A stretch of DNA of 64,000 nt from Ligula intestinalis (GCA_036362985.1 JAYGXS010000009.1:17201305-17265304); one strand, 5' to 3'. Counted from the first letter of the stretch, positions 1 to 11,845 are shown. The notes: generated from the sequence alone by a model not told the origin. Numbers and translations are program-made.

Positions 1-508
1 TGGCTGGGTTCGGGAGCAAGCTCCAAGGCACAAGGGGACGAGTGAGTTTCGTAACCGATCGATTAGCGCCTACTTACTATAGTAATGTATATATTTTGAA
101 TTGTATATTTTGTCTATAGTTTTTAGTAAGGCCTTCATCGTCCATGCTTATAACCCGTTACCCTATCTTACATATAATCTTGTGCATCCGTTTTATTAGA
201 TTGTGGTTCCACCCGGATGTCGCACTAAGGCCGACCTTGTGATAACTGAGGACGAGTATGACGGACACTTTCGTGTGGAGAGTATCTTCGAGGGCCAAAT
301 CTCCGTGCTCGTTAAGGATAAGAAGGACGGTTCTGTGCTCTGTCCCGTGATCATCGGTGATCTGACCAAGGTTCTGACACCACAGTACGGGTTCATGCCA
401 ATAAAGGACAAACGTGGCGCCGTCTCCTTTGTAAATGAGGGTCGCTGCTTCTGCTCTTACGGCGTTGGTCAGCGGGTGGACCTCACGGAGTCGAAGATTG
501 AGAGTTGA
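1..508 (+). CDS. 3'-terminal exons of an unidentified protein-coding gene (5' part outside window)
   Basis: Two exons are visible. The first, 1-41, is cut by the window edge and ends at a GTGAGT donor. The second, 200-508, follows a pyrimidine-rich ...TTATTAG acceptor and ends in TGA. The frame open through both exons (phase 0 at the junction) adds about 13 residues to a 102-residue C-terminal segment that starts IVVPPGCRTKADLV. That segment is rich in beta-type hydrophobic/charged alternation (FRVESIFEGQISVLVKD) and ends VDLTESKIES. There is no signal peptide, membrane helix or metal motif. I do not recognise the family. Reading-frame length, clean splice sites and a nearby AATAAA argue for a real gene end rather than a chance ORF. 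The 158-nt intron is short, as is common in flatworms. Confidence 0.6.
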
Positions 509-525
509 GCGCGGCTAGTCCTGGA

Positions 526-531
526 AATAAA
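526..531 (+). terminator. candidate polyadenylation signal AATAAA
   Basis: AATAAA begins 17 nt after the TGA of the upstream exon. It would give a very short 3' UTR, so a later signal is possible. Confidence 0.4.
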
Positions 532-1090
532 CCCCCACCCTCCCCCTTTGTCAAAGACTAATCCGGCCCCTCATCACTAAACGCTGCTATCGTGACCTAC
601 CCCCTCTATCTCATGTCCATATTCCTTTCATTTACCTTAAAAGCATGCCTTTGTAGAAATCGCTTTCTGTGTCCGTTTTTCTCAATACATTAATAAGGTC
701 GGCGCATACATACTCACCCTCCCCGCGAGCGGTTCGCTACTTAAATGCCGACGTTAACGAACTTCGCCTAGTATCCCCCTGCCTTTCAGTGAGTTAGGCC
801 TGGGTGGAACGTCAGCACTCCATGAGATGACACAAGGGTGAGGGGGGAGGATCGAATGAGGCTTTTGAATGAAAAAAAACGATGAGAAATGAATGAATGG
901 ACGCCCGCAGTCTGAGGTAGGTTTCAGTTTTTGTGCTGGTGTTTTCGACTGTTGGGCTTTGTATGTCAATTCCCGGTACGTTAGAACAGTGGCAAAAGCT
1001 CATAATACACTGAGTCAGCTTGCTTAAATGACTTTCCGACAGCAAGTAGACATGACAGTATAACTGACAATGACCAGCGGGACTGGAAAG
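532..1090. other. No gene recognised
   Basis: Short open frames on both strands have no protein-like composition, and I see no repeat structure here. It is probably a 3' flank or intergenic DNA. Confidence 0.4.
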
Positions 1091-1128
1091 GCCCCTTACT
1101 AGCTGTTCTCAGCCAATTTTACAAAAAC

Positions 1129-1216
1129 TGCAGTTTTTCTCATTCCGGAGGGTCAAACCTGTGACTTGTTTGCTAGAAGTTCAACGCCCTAACCGTTGAG
1201 CCACAGACTCCTTGTT
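1129..1216 (-). repeat. tRNA-derived SINE remnant
   Basis: On the minus strand there is an A-box-like GTGGCTCAACGGTTAGGGCG followed by a degenerate B box (GGTTTGACCC). The spacing is that of a tRNA-type pol III promoter. It resembles the elements at 60088 and 50068 more than its close neighbours. It cannot fold as an intact tRNA, so I call it a SINE head rather than a tRNA gene. Confidence 0.5.
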
Positions 1217-1239
1217 GCGATCACGTGTATTAACAATGT

Positions 1240-1357
1240 TTTCAGTTGACCCAATTTTAAAAAAACTTGGTTGTCTCGGGGGGAGTCGAACCCACACAAC
1301 AGGGAAGGCTTTTTGTGCAGCCGAAGCTCAACCATTGAGCTACGAGGCTCACGGTGA
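1240..1357 (-). repeat. tRNA-derived SINE, main family
   Basis: The minus strand shows TAGCTCAATGGTTGAGC (A box) and GGTTCGACTCC (B box), then a body reading AATTGGGTCAACTGAAAAC. The same head and body recur at 1726, 2925, 3300, 62715 and 63425, which defines a SINE family whose tRNA part carries an internal pol III promoter. Confidence 0.65.
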
Positions 1358-1468
1358 GCCGTGAATTTAACTACAATTGGTCTATTTACCAACCCAGCTT
1401 TACTGCGCGTATGGAGTCCACCATCACAGATACAGTAATCTGACTTCCAGGCAGAATTTTCTATGTAA

Positions 1469-1905
1469 TCATCTAGGATCCACCGGATGTAATACTAGGC
1501 TAACCTTTGTTGTTAGGGGTTTGGCAGACTTCAACAATTCGATTGAGTTAATTGTGAAAAATTCGCGGCCTCGGTGGAAGCCGAATCCACACAGCAGGGA
1601 AGGCTTGTGCGCAGCCAATGGCCTGGCAGTCAGCTTACTGTGCCCGTATTGGTGGATTCTATACGTGCAGTAAATATAGGCAAGCAAAATCGACACAAAT
1701 GTGATTAAATTTACGGCGCACGGTCAGCCTCGTGGCTCAGTGGTAGAGCGTTGGCTGCGCAAAGGCCTTCCCTGCTGTGTGGGTTCGACTCCCATCGAGG
1801 CGGCAAATTTTCCCCATTTGGATCAATCGAAATATTGAAACCTGCCAAACGCTTGACAAAGAATGTTAGTCTAGTATTATATCCGGTGGATCCTAGATGA
1901 TGGCC
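1469..1905. repeat. Inverted SINE pair bounded by ~40-bp inverted repeats
   Basis: A minus-oriented partial SINE (1500-1615) abuts a plus-oriented copy. The plus copy's tRNA-like head is at 1726-1806: A box TGGCTCAGTGGTAGAGC, B box GGTTCGACTCC. The outer ends are inverted repeats: ATCATCTAGGATCCACCGGA at 1469 is mirrored by TCCGGTGGATCCTAGATGAT near 1880-1900. The conserved ends suggest that the palindromic unit, rather than the single SINE, may be what was copied. Confidence 0.6.
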
Positions 1906-2049
1906 TTGTCTTTTCCAGTAAGCCGTGAACCAGGACCTAGCGTTTTGAACAGCTGGCAGATCGCATCGGTGTCGACCCCGTGCGGTCGGGTTCCGTCAAA
2001 TGCGTCGCGGACAGAGAGCTGACATCGTTCCCTCATTTCCGCTCTGCGT

Positions 2050-2290
2050 TAAGCCATTCTCGTCTCTCAGGTTGTCTTCCGATTTTTCCGAGTTAGTTGT
2101 TCTGCCAAAAGTAGACGATATTGGGCAAATAATTAAACGTTTCCTGCGGTGGTGGCAGTGAATCATGGCTTTGCGCCCAATGACTGCCTTCGGCTTGTGT
2201 GGGTGCGGAAAGATGGCGCACGGTTTCCGAGGCCTCTCCGACGTACATGAGCTCTCCAAAATTTGAAACCAGACAGATTTGGTTTTTTTG
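2050..2290 (-). pseudogene. Degraded PLE GIY-YIG fragment (tentative)
   Basis: Minus-strand translation gives FGELMYVGEASETVRHL, reminiscent of the YVGE core of GIY-YIG endonucleases seen in the better PLE copies of this window. No other domain is legible. A hammerhead-like tail motif lies immediately next to it (2300-2345), which supports PLE origin. Confidence 0.3.
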
Positions 2291-2299
2291 TTACAACTG

Positions 2300-2345
2300 C
2301 TATGACTTCCAGTGTGAATCCGAAACGTCGGGCGAAGTAAACTCT
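2300..2345 (+). ncRNA. Hammerhead-like PLE tail motif (degenerate)
   Basis: CTATGACTTCC...TGTGAATCCGAAACGTCGG matches the recurring tail seen at 17165, 59213 and (minus) 58422: a UUGA(U/C)-type strand, a short hairpin, then CGAAACGTC. It looks like a decayed hammerhead core. Activity is doubtful. Confidence 0.3.
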
Positions 2346-2829
2346 CGTTACGTCTATCGCATCTTCTTCTTTCGATGACGCTGCATGCCTACTGTCCCTC
2401 TTCCCCGAGAAACATTCTTATTATCTTTAAACGAAGGAATAGTTACTAGGTCGGTTGTCAACTCACCTTCCTATTTAGGATTTTTGCTGTTTAATACGTC
2501 AAACTGACAGGTAGCAATCTATTATCGGGCTGTCAATGCTCTTACATTTACAAAACTGTCTGCTTATTTTGTAAAAGTAGACATAATTTGTTTTACTTCA
2601 AAGGTACGCCACAGTCCATTTCCATATTACATTGCATTCACCACGGAAATCCTTAGGGCCTTGTGACAACTTTCTGTCGTTCAGATTGTTTGTTACTCAA
2701 CACAAAGGTACGACACAGCTCATCTGCTGTGCTACCTACAAGGTACTGTTACCCTGTCTATAATACAAGCCGCTGTGTGGCTGCTGGCGGACCTCGAGCA
2801 GGAGCCCCAAGGCATAATCGAGAAGGGTA

Positions 2830-3476
2830 TTTTTGTGCACCGATAGATGAGCATCGCTATACCATTCTTAATTGTAAGAGGTTTGGCAGATTTCAATAAT
2901 TTTAGTTGTCCCAATTGTGAAAAAACGCGCGGCCTCGATGGGAGTCGAACTCAGACAGCAGGGAAGGCTTTTTCGCAGTCAACGCTCTATCATTGAGCTA
3001 CGAGGCTCACAGGGCACCGTGAATTTTATCCCGCTTAGATCGATTTAACGCGCCCAACTTACTGCTTGTATGGAATCCACCCTCACGAAACAGCAAGCCG
3101 ACTGCCCAGGCAGGATTTCGTAAGCAATCATCTACAATCTACCGGAATGACTACTAGGCTAATCATAATCGTTAGGGGTTTGGCAGATTTCAATAATTTC
3201 AGTTGACCCAGTACCGTATCCGTACTGGTGTATTCTATAGGAGCAGTAGATTGAGCGGGTAAAATCGATGCAAGTCTGATTAAATCCAGGGCTCGCATTG
3301 AGCCTCGTAGCTCAATGGTAGAGCGTTGGCTGCGCAAAGGCCTTCCCTGTTGTGTGAGACCAAGTCCCATCGAGGCTGTGAGATTTTTTCACAATTGGGT
3401 CAACTAAAATTATTGAAATCTGCCTAACACCAAACAATAAAGAATTTCATAGGGATGCTCATCTATCAGGACACAA
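2830..3476. repeat. Composite of SINE copies with outer inverted repeats
   Basis: A nearly full minus-strand SINE of about 300 bp (2872-3175; tRNA head at 2932-3010, with a degraded B box) is followed by a second copy that turns round (3175-3440; plus-strand head at 3299-3376, A box TAGCTCAATGGTAGAGC). The outer flanks are inverted: GATAGATGAGCATC at 2840 is mirrored by GATGCTCATCTATC at 3450. As at 1469-1905, paired opposite SINEs sit inside longer inverted ends. Confidence 0.6.
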
Positions 3477-3749
3477 AAAATATGTTTCTCGATCATGCCT
3501 TTGAGTTCCTGCTCAAAGCCTGCCAGCAGCCTTCTTTAAATTGCATTCTCGAAGAAAGGGAAGCTTTCAGTTACAAAAAAAGTTGCTAATAATGAGCTTT
3601 TTTACAATTGAGAGGTGTTGATTCATAATACATCATATCCGCCAATTTATTAATGTTGCCTATACTGCATAAAATATGTTGCACACCTATTTTAATATTT
3701 TATGACAACTATGTGACTTCTTCCTCAAACAGTAGGCGAGAACGTACTT

Positions 3750-4190
3750 TTCCTTAACCAGGATGTACACATTGCGCAGTGTTTAATCCCTGAATTCGAG
3801 TGCAGCAGTCACTAGGTTAGAAAATTATTCGGCTATTAAGCAAATATTTTATAACCGAAAGCTATTCTCTCTTTGAGTATAAAATTTCAAGAAGGCGTAA
3901 TTTTTTATCAACCAAGTACAAGAAATAATTTTCGCGCATTTCTTCCCTAAAATATATTTTAATTTATAAAGGCAGTCAAAATCATTGATAAAAAGGCATG
4001 CTTCTTAAGTAGCCAGTTTTAACAATAGATGATTTTTGCCGGTAGTCAGAACGAAACTCGTTAAAAAGCCCGCAGCCTATCATGACGGAATAAACTTCAG
4101 AATAGACTAAACAGCAATCAGTATCACAACCTGAGTCAATACCGATTAGTGAAAGAGTATCAATCTTTCACCGGTGTCTAAACATTGCGT
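3750..4190 (-). repeat. Copy of a fold-back repeat family (minus arm)
   Basis: The sequence is similar in reverse orientation to 5280-5640 and 6780-7090. Shared landmarks include the block reading GTATCAATCTTTC / GAAAGACTGATAC, the CATGACAGGATGC-like stretch and TTTAACGAGCTT. The family is AT-rich and non-coding. Confidence 0.5.
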
Positions 4191-5280
4191 GATTCGTGGC
4201 GTCTACTGCATTATAGACAAGGTAATGGTAGCTTGTAGGTAACACCGCGGAAATCAAACATCTCAGACTTCCGTAATGCGAGACGGTTGTCTGTTTTTTA
4301 CGGATTGGGCACAAAAGGGCATGTATGAATAAGAAAAAGTCTTATAAAACGTTAATGTAAAGCAACGCAAAACGTGCGATTCTTTAAACATAAACAGCCG
4401 AACGCACAGCAAGGAGCTCACAGCACTGATCCATATGAAGAGTACCTAGATGCAGCAACAGGCTAGCTCGTCTTCGTTGTCTGCGTAAATCCTAGAAGAG
4501 CGACAGAATAACTCTCGGACTACCGTTGATTAATAAGCACAGTGAACCCACGCAGATTAATCATCCACGTGGTAAGAGCCCGCACGACAAATAGATTCAG
4601 TGAGTGAGCCATGCGGCCGAGTAATCATCAAGCCAACAACTGGAACCAGTGACGAAATTTTGTCAAGTACAGATGCGGGGGCGGACTAGCGAGCGATCAT
4701 CGCAAGATGAAAGCGCACCAGCGATGAAAACATGAGCGTCTTATGAATACTGCGCTACCTGCACCTCCAGCATCTGGTAAATGTCTCTGAAAATGATTTT
4801 GAGCGGGAATCAAACTTTTCCGAGAGGCCGATATATCTCCTGTTATGGTGATTGCATCTTTTTATGAACTGCGACCGGGAACCCGCTTCTTTCTACGAAC
4901 CTACTATTTCTCTGGTAGTTTTGCGGGGCAGACATCTTCAGAGCAAATTTCCGAGGAAAGAAGGACAGGGGTACGGTTAGTTGTGGCCTACATGCCGTTA
5001 TCAGTCGGTACCATTCCAAACCGAGATCGAACTTCTGGTATTTGGTGCCAAGTTATTTCTGGTAACAAAAATGCCCGATCATAAGTCTCAAGATTGCACA
5101 TCCCTGCGGGTGGAATCGAAAATATTTAAAAACATGCGATTGCGTGCACGGTCTCTAGCCCTCGAAGTTCACAGCCGAAACGTGAATGCCTGCTTCTATC
5201 TATCTGACACGACGGGTCACTTAACGCCACCATCACCACGTAACGGATACTATTTCAGAAGAGGAAAACTTACAAAGGCA
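4190..5280. other. Spacer between fold-back arms; no gene recognised
   Basis: A 165-codon open frame (4981-5478, plus) overlaps the next repeat arm. Its C-terminal half is translated repeat, because the same block occurs in the opposite frame at 7544-7729, so I do not treat it as a gene. I see no domain. Confidence 0.4.
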
Positions 5281-5640
5281 GTGGAAACAGAAATATCCAT
5301 TTCTAGTACAGTTCGCGCCAGGATTCGTGCAACATGTCCACATATACGAAAGACTGATACTCTTTCGCTAATTGGCATTGACTCAGGTTCTGATACTAAT
5401 TATCGTGTAGTCTATTCTGAAGTTACTTCAGTCATGATAGGACGCGAGCTTTTTAACGAGCTTTCTTCTGTCTGCTAAGAAAGCGTATGTACTGGAGAAA
5501 GTAACTACTTAAATAGCATGCGTATTTATCATTGATTTTCACTGCCTTTATAAATTCAACTATATTTTATGGAAAACATGTACGAAAAAATATGTATTGT
5601 ACTCATTGGGTAGCAAATTACACTTTCAAGAGCGTCGCAG
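5280..5640 (+). repeat. Copy of the fold-back repeat family (plus arm)
   Basis: It is inverted with respect to 3750-4190 and parallel to 6780-7090. Blocks shared with those copies include GAAAGACTGATAC, TCAGTCATGATAGGA and TTTAACGAGCTT. Confidence 0.5.
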
Positions 5641-6779
5641 TATGAGTTATGGTACATGAGCTTTCGCAGATTTTTGTAGTACGTTAGGATGTTCACACTT
5701 GACAAGCTTCTGTTAAGTAAATGTGACCGCTTCTTGCATTAATTTTAAACTCGATGGGAACAACGTTTTCGAATCTGAACCATTGTCTAATAAAAGTGTT
5801 TTTAGTATCGTAAAATGCCTGTGAATTTTGCAAAGTGTCCTGTGTTTTACAACACTGCAGTGGGCTCGGTGCGAACGTCTACGTTTAGCTCAATCGATTT
5901 TTACTAGCCAAAGGTAACCTTTATCCAGGTATAAATACTGAATACTATTTAGGATGGGGATATCGGCTTGTGAGCTTTCGAGATATCAACACACTTTAAC
6001 TGTGAGATAAACACAAGTGAAATGCCCTTTGTTAGTTTTACACAAATCAAAAGATGAATGCTGATTGCACTTAAACTTTTTCGCATACACTTGTTGCGAC
6101 GATTGTCTCCGTCTGCGTCAATCGTCAAGGATTTTAGCGTATATTTTATCATGATTATTCGTGTGGAAGATATAATTCCATCAATGACTTATCTTGACGC
6201 TCGCCCGCAATCAACAATTAGTGACGCTGAAGTCTGTAAAAACGCAAAACGTCGGATTACGAAAAATAGGTTTTAAAAAAGGTAATCTATTTAAGTTAGT
6301 TCATCTTGATGCACGATGTTTATTTCGTTCAAAGGAGGATAAGAGACATTAAGTGATTGATATCAAGGTTCCCGTTCCTAACGATAAACCAAATCCTGTA
6401 CTTTGGTTAACTAATTGTTGTCCGTCAACTCCAAAGCAGAGCTCTTGGGCTGCCACGAACAGTTTGCACAGGCACATCCAAACAAAAGTATTTGTACGAC
6501 AGCCATCAGTGTCCCCTGCATGTAAAAAAGGAGTATGGGTGCATCAATCGCGCCAGAATCATAAAATTGTTTGTCTCTCGGGCATCCACTTGGCAGGAAG
6601 TTCCCAGGACTCAAACACAATGCAATAGAAGGGCATTTTCTAGAAAGCATACCAGCGGCAACCATTACGAATGCTGCTCCTGTGTAGGCAAAGGGACCTC
6701 AAAGGGGTCCATATCTACCGCTGGCTAATATCGATTAACTGCTTGCAATTTTCAGCGCCGTCGACCTCTCACTCTGATC

Positions 6780-7795
6780 CGTGAATTCGACTTCCAGAAT
6801 TCGCGCAACATGCCGACATATGCGAAAGATTGATACTTTTTTGCTTATCCACATTGCCTCAGGTTATGATATTGATTATGGTGTAGTCCATTTTGAAGTT
6901 ATTTCAGTCACGATAGGATGCAGGCTTTTTAACGAGCTTCCTTCCTTCCTACTGTAAATGTTAACTACTAAAATAGTATGCGTATTGGTTATTGATTTTG
7001 ACTCCCTTTAAAAATTCAAATATATTTTATGGAAATCGTGCATGAAAAAAGTATTTACTCTTCTCGTTTGGTAGCAAAATACAGTTTCTTTAAATTTTAT
7101 AGTTTAAGAAAGGGTGTCTTTCGGTTGTAAAAAAATTTCGAAATTGCCAAATAATTTTGAAACCCACTGATTGCTACACTCGAATTCAAGGTTTACAATC
7201 TGCGCACTGAGTACATCCTATTTAAGGAAAAGTAAGTTTTCGCCTCGAGCTTGCTGAAGAAGTCACAAAGTTCTCATAAAATGTTGCACTAGCTGTGGAA
7301 GATGCTTTTTACAGTATAAGCACCATTCAGAAATTTATTTGTAAGATGTATTATGAATGAACACCTCAAAATCGTAAAAATGCTCATAATTAGACATTTT
7401 TTTAAAGACGAAAGATACACTTTCTTGAAGTATCAATATTAAAGAAGGCATAATTTGCTACCAAACGAGTACAGTAAATAATTTTCTTGGTGTACGTTTT
7501 CCATAAAATACATTTGAATTTTTAAAGACAGTCTAAATCACTGCTAAACACCTATACTATTTAAGTAGTTACTTTTTACAGCAGATACGTTTTGTTTGCG
7601 GTCAGAACGAAGCTCATTAAGAAGCTCGCATCCTGTCATGACTGTAACGACCTCAAAGTAGACTACGCGGTAATCAGTATCATAACCTGAGTTAGTGCCG
7701 ATTAGCGGAAGAGCATCAATCTTTCGCATATGTCGGTAGGTTGTACGAATTTGGGCGCATACGGTATACTATTTATCACACTGGGTTAAGTTAGT
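6780..7795. repeat. Long fold-back element, arms ~300 bp
   Basis: The left arm (about 6780-7090) and right arm (about 7440-7795) are inverted copies. For example, GTTTGGTAGCAAAATA near 7070 is mirrored by TTTGCTACCAAACGAG near 7455, and GCGAAAGATTGATAC near 6828 by ATCAATCTTTCGCATATG near 7710. The spacer also contains weaker inverted matches. No transposase is present, so it is a non-autonomous fold-back repeat or an inverted dimer of a simpler repeat. Confidence 0.6.
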
Positions 7796-8121
7796 AGGTG
7801 AAAACAGTGGCAGCCCGATCGTCAGGCCCGATTCCTTGTGAGAAGGTGAAGTCGGTGGGAGGCCAGAGCTTTAGGAATAGTCTATTCTGCACAGAAGGAG
7901 TGGAGAATAGGCAGGGGAAAGTTGGCTTTCAGACGAGCGTGCGTCCACAGCAGCGAGAGGGGCGCGGTGTAAGAGCGCGGGGGTTGTCACAAGTGCCTCG
8001 AAAGAGATCATATGAGTGATGCTTAGGGATATGATTGGCCAGACCGAATTGACGCCGGCTTACAAGTGCTACCAGCCTCTAAGGAGCGAATGGTTGAGCG
8101 TTGCACACTGATTTGCACCAT

Positions 8122-8142
8122 TATATATATATATATATATAT
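8122..8142. repeat. (TA)n microsatellite
   Basis: About ten uninterrupted TA units. Confidence 0.9.
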
Positions 8143-8182
8143 GCGCAGATAAGGGGTTATACATGCACAGATTGCACGGTAT

Positions 8183-9178
8183 TTATAGTTCACAGCGGTC
8201 ACCCGCATGCGTACTATAATTTTCCGTTCCTGTAGCCACCACTGGAGGTCTTAATTGGTCCGGTGATTTCTCCTTAATTGCAACAGCGTTCTTTTCCGCG
8301 TCGGATGCAGGTTTGATAATTGCTCGACAATTATGCCCACTGTCGTCAGACTTGCGCCCAGTCCTTCCCACGTGACTGATTTTTTTGCTCAGGAAATTTA
8401 TCAGTACACCGTATGGGAATGCCAAATCGTTGCGCTTGTTGATGGACTGGGGGCCTGAGAACCATGACTCGAGCAGCTCGCGGCTCACGCGGTTGTCCCC
8501 TCTTGCGAGGATTTCAGCCTCGTCAAACTTGAAAATATGGCCGGGTCCCGTTGAGTGAGCTGCAACCTGGGAGTTGACGTCTCTCTTCCTCACCACCACT
8601 GCATGCTCGGCCATTCGCGTCTGGAGTAATCTCCCGGTTTCTCCGACGTAGTTGCTTTGTCCGCAACTACACCAGATCCGGTAAACGACTCCAGCCGTTT
8701 CCTGCCGTGGCAGTCGGTCTTTCGGCCTCATGACCCGACATCTGATGGTTGCTTCCGGCCTATGTGCAACTCCATTTCCAACTGGGGTGAGTAGACAGCT
8801 GACCGCTTCCGATACATTCTTCATGTACGGAAGAGCTCGCCAAACGTTTGGACCAGCTGGACGTGGCTTCGTCTCTCGTTTGCTAATGCAATGGTTGACA
8901 AAATTGTGCGGGGATCCATTCACTCTCAGTACCCGTCGAAAATATTGTACTTCAGCAATTTTGTCTTCCACTTTGCTGCAATGCGTCTCGACGCGCCGGA
9001 ATAGCGCTCTTACGCAGCTGCGGTTGTGACCGATTGGATGGTTGTTGTTGTAGTTCAGGACTTGCATAGTGTTGGTTGCGTTCCTGGACACTTTAGTTTT
9101 CAGGCCACCATCGTCTTTGCGGCAAACGGGGCAACTGTACCCCGTAGTGTGGTCAATGAGCACCACTCTGCCATACAA
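8183..9178 (-). pseudogene. 5'-truncated Penelope-like element: RT tail plus GIY-YIG endonuclease
   Basis: A 331-codon minus-strand frame without stops. Its first third carries the end of a PLE reverse transcriptase and linker (GGLKTKVSRNATNTMQVLNY, then HNRSCVRALFRRVETHCS). Residues ~160-240 form a GIY-YIG nuclease: a CSCG-x-SNYVGETG core, RLLQTRMAEH helix, and an AAHSTGPGHIF segment. A C-terminal ELLESWFSGPQSINK block follows. The catalytic RT core (YxDD) is absent, so the copy is truncated at its 5' side. The open frame suggests a young or recently truncated insertion. The same family is seen at 16525, 57877 and 62158, which differs from the CTCGCKYIG family at 27 and 42 kb. In PLEs the GIY-YIG domain nicks target DNA to prime reverse transcription. 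Confidence 0.8.
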
Positions 9179-9199
9179 AAAATTTCAATCTCAAGAAAA

Positions 9200-11700
9200 A
9201 CCTAAAGTATACGTATGCTCACCAATTGCTCTTCGAAAATCCCAAATATTTGGGATGTTGATATAAGTATCTGCACATAATAATTTCCGCCGATCTAGCG
9301 AGGACACATGTAGTGGGCGTTAGCGCCACTTTGGAACCCGTGATCGTTGACTTGTCACGTCAACGCTGCAGTTACGCTGACTGCCGGCACGCCGTCCGTC
9401 CCTCGCTTAATGGACTGCGCGACTTACTATCAAGCGAAGTATCGTCTACTTCAACATTGCACCCACCTCGCGTGGTAAAACCAATCACCATCAGTCTGTC
9501 GAGACAAAGCGAACATTCGGCAGCCGCCCGGAATGACTGCCGTGAGACGACATTTGGGATTCTATCCCAAGCGGGGCGGTCGCGACGACACCGTGCTCTC
9601 ACACGGCCCTCACGGTCGAGCGCCCTGCCAGACCGAGTGGCAACTTCCTCCTAGTTTTGATGTACACAATACATCTTTCCTATTACTCTGGCCTCCTCAA
9701 GATCTCTCTTTTCTCCTGAGGAACCGCGCCTGCATTGGGGCGTCCAGACGTACTTCATAATGTTAAGAAGACCGAGCGGAGAGAAACACATCTCTCCCAG
9801 TCTGAGAGAACATATAAAAGACATTCGAAACAGGCCTTGTGAACAACTGTATGTTGCTTGAAACACACCTGCACTACTGCGCCATTTAACGCGGTATTTT
9901 TAAGATCAAATTCGTATACTAGGCGTATAAGAAATCACGACAACAATTTGTTATATGTAACACCACGCCTACATCGCTCAAATAATTATGTTCATTTAGG
10001 GTTTTCAGCTCGACTATTCTTGCCTACCATCAGCTGTATTTCCCATTGACTACTGATCTGCCCTCAGGTACTCATAGGCTGTTTATTCTTTTAACTCTGA
10101 TTTATTGCAAGTTGCTTTTCGCTAGTTTTTTCATTTATCTACAATTTCCTGCTTTTGTTTAGTACATTTTTTACTTCCGCTCCTGTCCATCCGTAATGCC
10201 CTATCCTATAACCTTTAGTAGAACCGGTCCCGTACTAAAAAATCATTGGCTTTTGGTTTCTGTTGTATTGTATGTGATAGACTGTTACCGTAATGGAGAT
10301 ATTTGTACATCGCTCTTGCTAGCAGCGGATTGGGCGACCGCCGATCTTACTGAATTCGTAAAACAAACGAATTGCAGGATAGGAACTGCGAGCAGCTGAC
10401 CTGACCTCAACTTTTGCCAGCGTGCGTCTTGATAGTCAACCACCATGACTGTACCACTCACCTGCCTCGTTTAAGAGCCTCAAACGCCTCAGGAATCAAA
10501 ATTGTCCAGCCGCCATTTCCAATAATTGAAGCATTATTTTCCCGGAAGAAATCTGAACGGGGCAAAGGCAACGAAATTTGCAGAGGCCGGGGCAGTCCAG
10601 AGGAGAAAACTAGAACTCTGTAAGCAGCTGCGATCACGTGATCAGCCTCGCGTCGCTGTGGTTAGGACCAATTAAGGGCGCGCTCACGGCAGGCTATCGA
10701 TCGGCCTACAGGTGGCGAAGCATACTGACAGGCAATCAATCAATAATTTAAAATTCAAGCTAGTCAGCCGCTGGGTCACAAAACAATCGTGTCGCTACCC
10801 ACGCCAGGAAAGAATCTGATTGGCCCAATGGACATAGTTTACACGCGTTTGTTGCTCCAAATATGTTGTACCTTTTAGACTCAGACTTTTGCCTTTGCCC
10901 ACTTCTTGTCGTGTTCTTCCTTGGGGGATCACACAAAGTGTAATTTGGTGGTGACACCTCGGCCTTCGCTACCGTTACAACAACCCCTTCCTCTCTCGCT
11001 TCCCCGGATGATCAACAGCCGCGCTGCCCTTTGCCACCTTCTACTTACGCTTGACAAGTTTTCATTGTAACCTGAACCGCCTTGCTTCAATAATTGCGCC
11101 CCCCTCCCTCCCCCTCGTCCCCTCACCACGCACACCCACATTGTAGACCAAGACCTTAGGCTCTATTTACGTCCTAGGTCGATACTTAATTGGGCAGTTT
11201 GTTTTACTTCATTCATAAACAATGACCGTATGCAGCTGCGTAAATGTCACAAAATTCTATGACGTCATTCAATTGCATAAGCCTCGTTGTCATTGTTTTG
11301 CTCAAAAAGGGTGATGGGAACGGCGACGTTGGCGTGAACTACTTTTAAAAGACTTGCGCAGCATCTACAACACTCGCTCTTCCCCCCATCAACCTGAGCC
11401 CGGTGTCAAGACACAGTCAAAAAGACCATAGGTGTAATTGGGCGCATGTGGCTAGCGCGGCCGAAGTCGCCCCTAGGCCTGCCACCATGCTCTCCGCATG
11501 CTCGACATTTTTAGCGGCGCGCAATCTTTATAATGACTGTCGTATCCACAAGTGGTCCCCGGTTGGTCCAGCGTATGTACCATGCGGTTTGTTTAGGTGA
11601 GCTTACCACGAACCCCTAAATTCAGACACCTTTCTGTCTGCTGTCAGCAGTTCGCGCAAGCGAGAATATCCGAGTTCTATTCAGAAAGGATACCCTAAAT
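9200..11700. other. Intergenic stretch without recognisable genes
   Basis: I see only short frames with no domain. A C-rich tract lies near 11100. Nothing here supports a gene call. Confidence 0.4.
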
Positions 11701-11709
11701 TGATGGTAA

Positions 11710-11845
11710 CAAACCGTAAGGACCCGAACGCCAAACCAAAGAGCCCGTACGAGAGAGAGAGAGGCACAGAAAAGACCAGTCGGCCAGAGAGGGTGCGTTT
11801 ATTCAGACAAGCACTGTAAGCAAGTCAGCACAAGTCTTTGAGGGT
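11710..11845 (+). repeat. Interspersed repeat, also at 53665-53785
   Basis: The block GAAAAGACCAGTCGGCCAGA, followed by GTTTATTCAGACAAGCA-like and AGCAAGTCAGCACAAGTC sequence, is shared with 53705-53775. It is non-coding and of unknown class. Confidence 0.5.

Noticed and set aside
1726..1806. Functional tRNA gene (good A and B boxes)
   Set aside because: The same head recurs with shared non-tRNA flanks at several sites and does not give a full cloverleaf with paired acceptor ends, so it is a SINE head.
4981..5478. 165-codon plus-strand ORF as a gene
   Set aside because: Its C-terminal half is a repeat that appears in other frames and orientations at 7544-7729 and 6800-6950; no domain or splice context.
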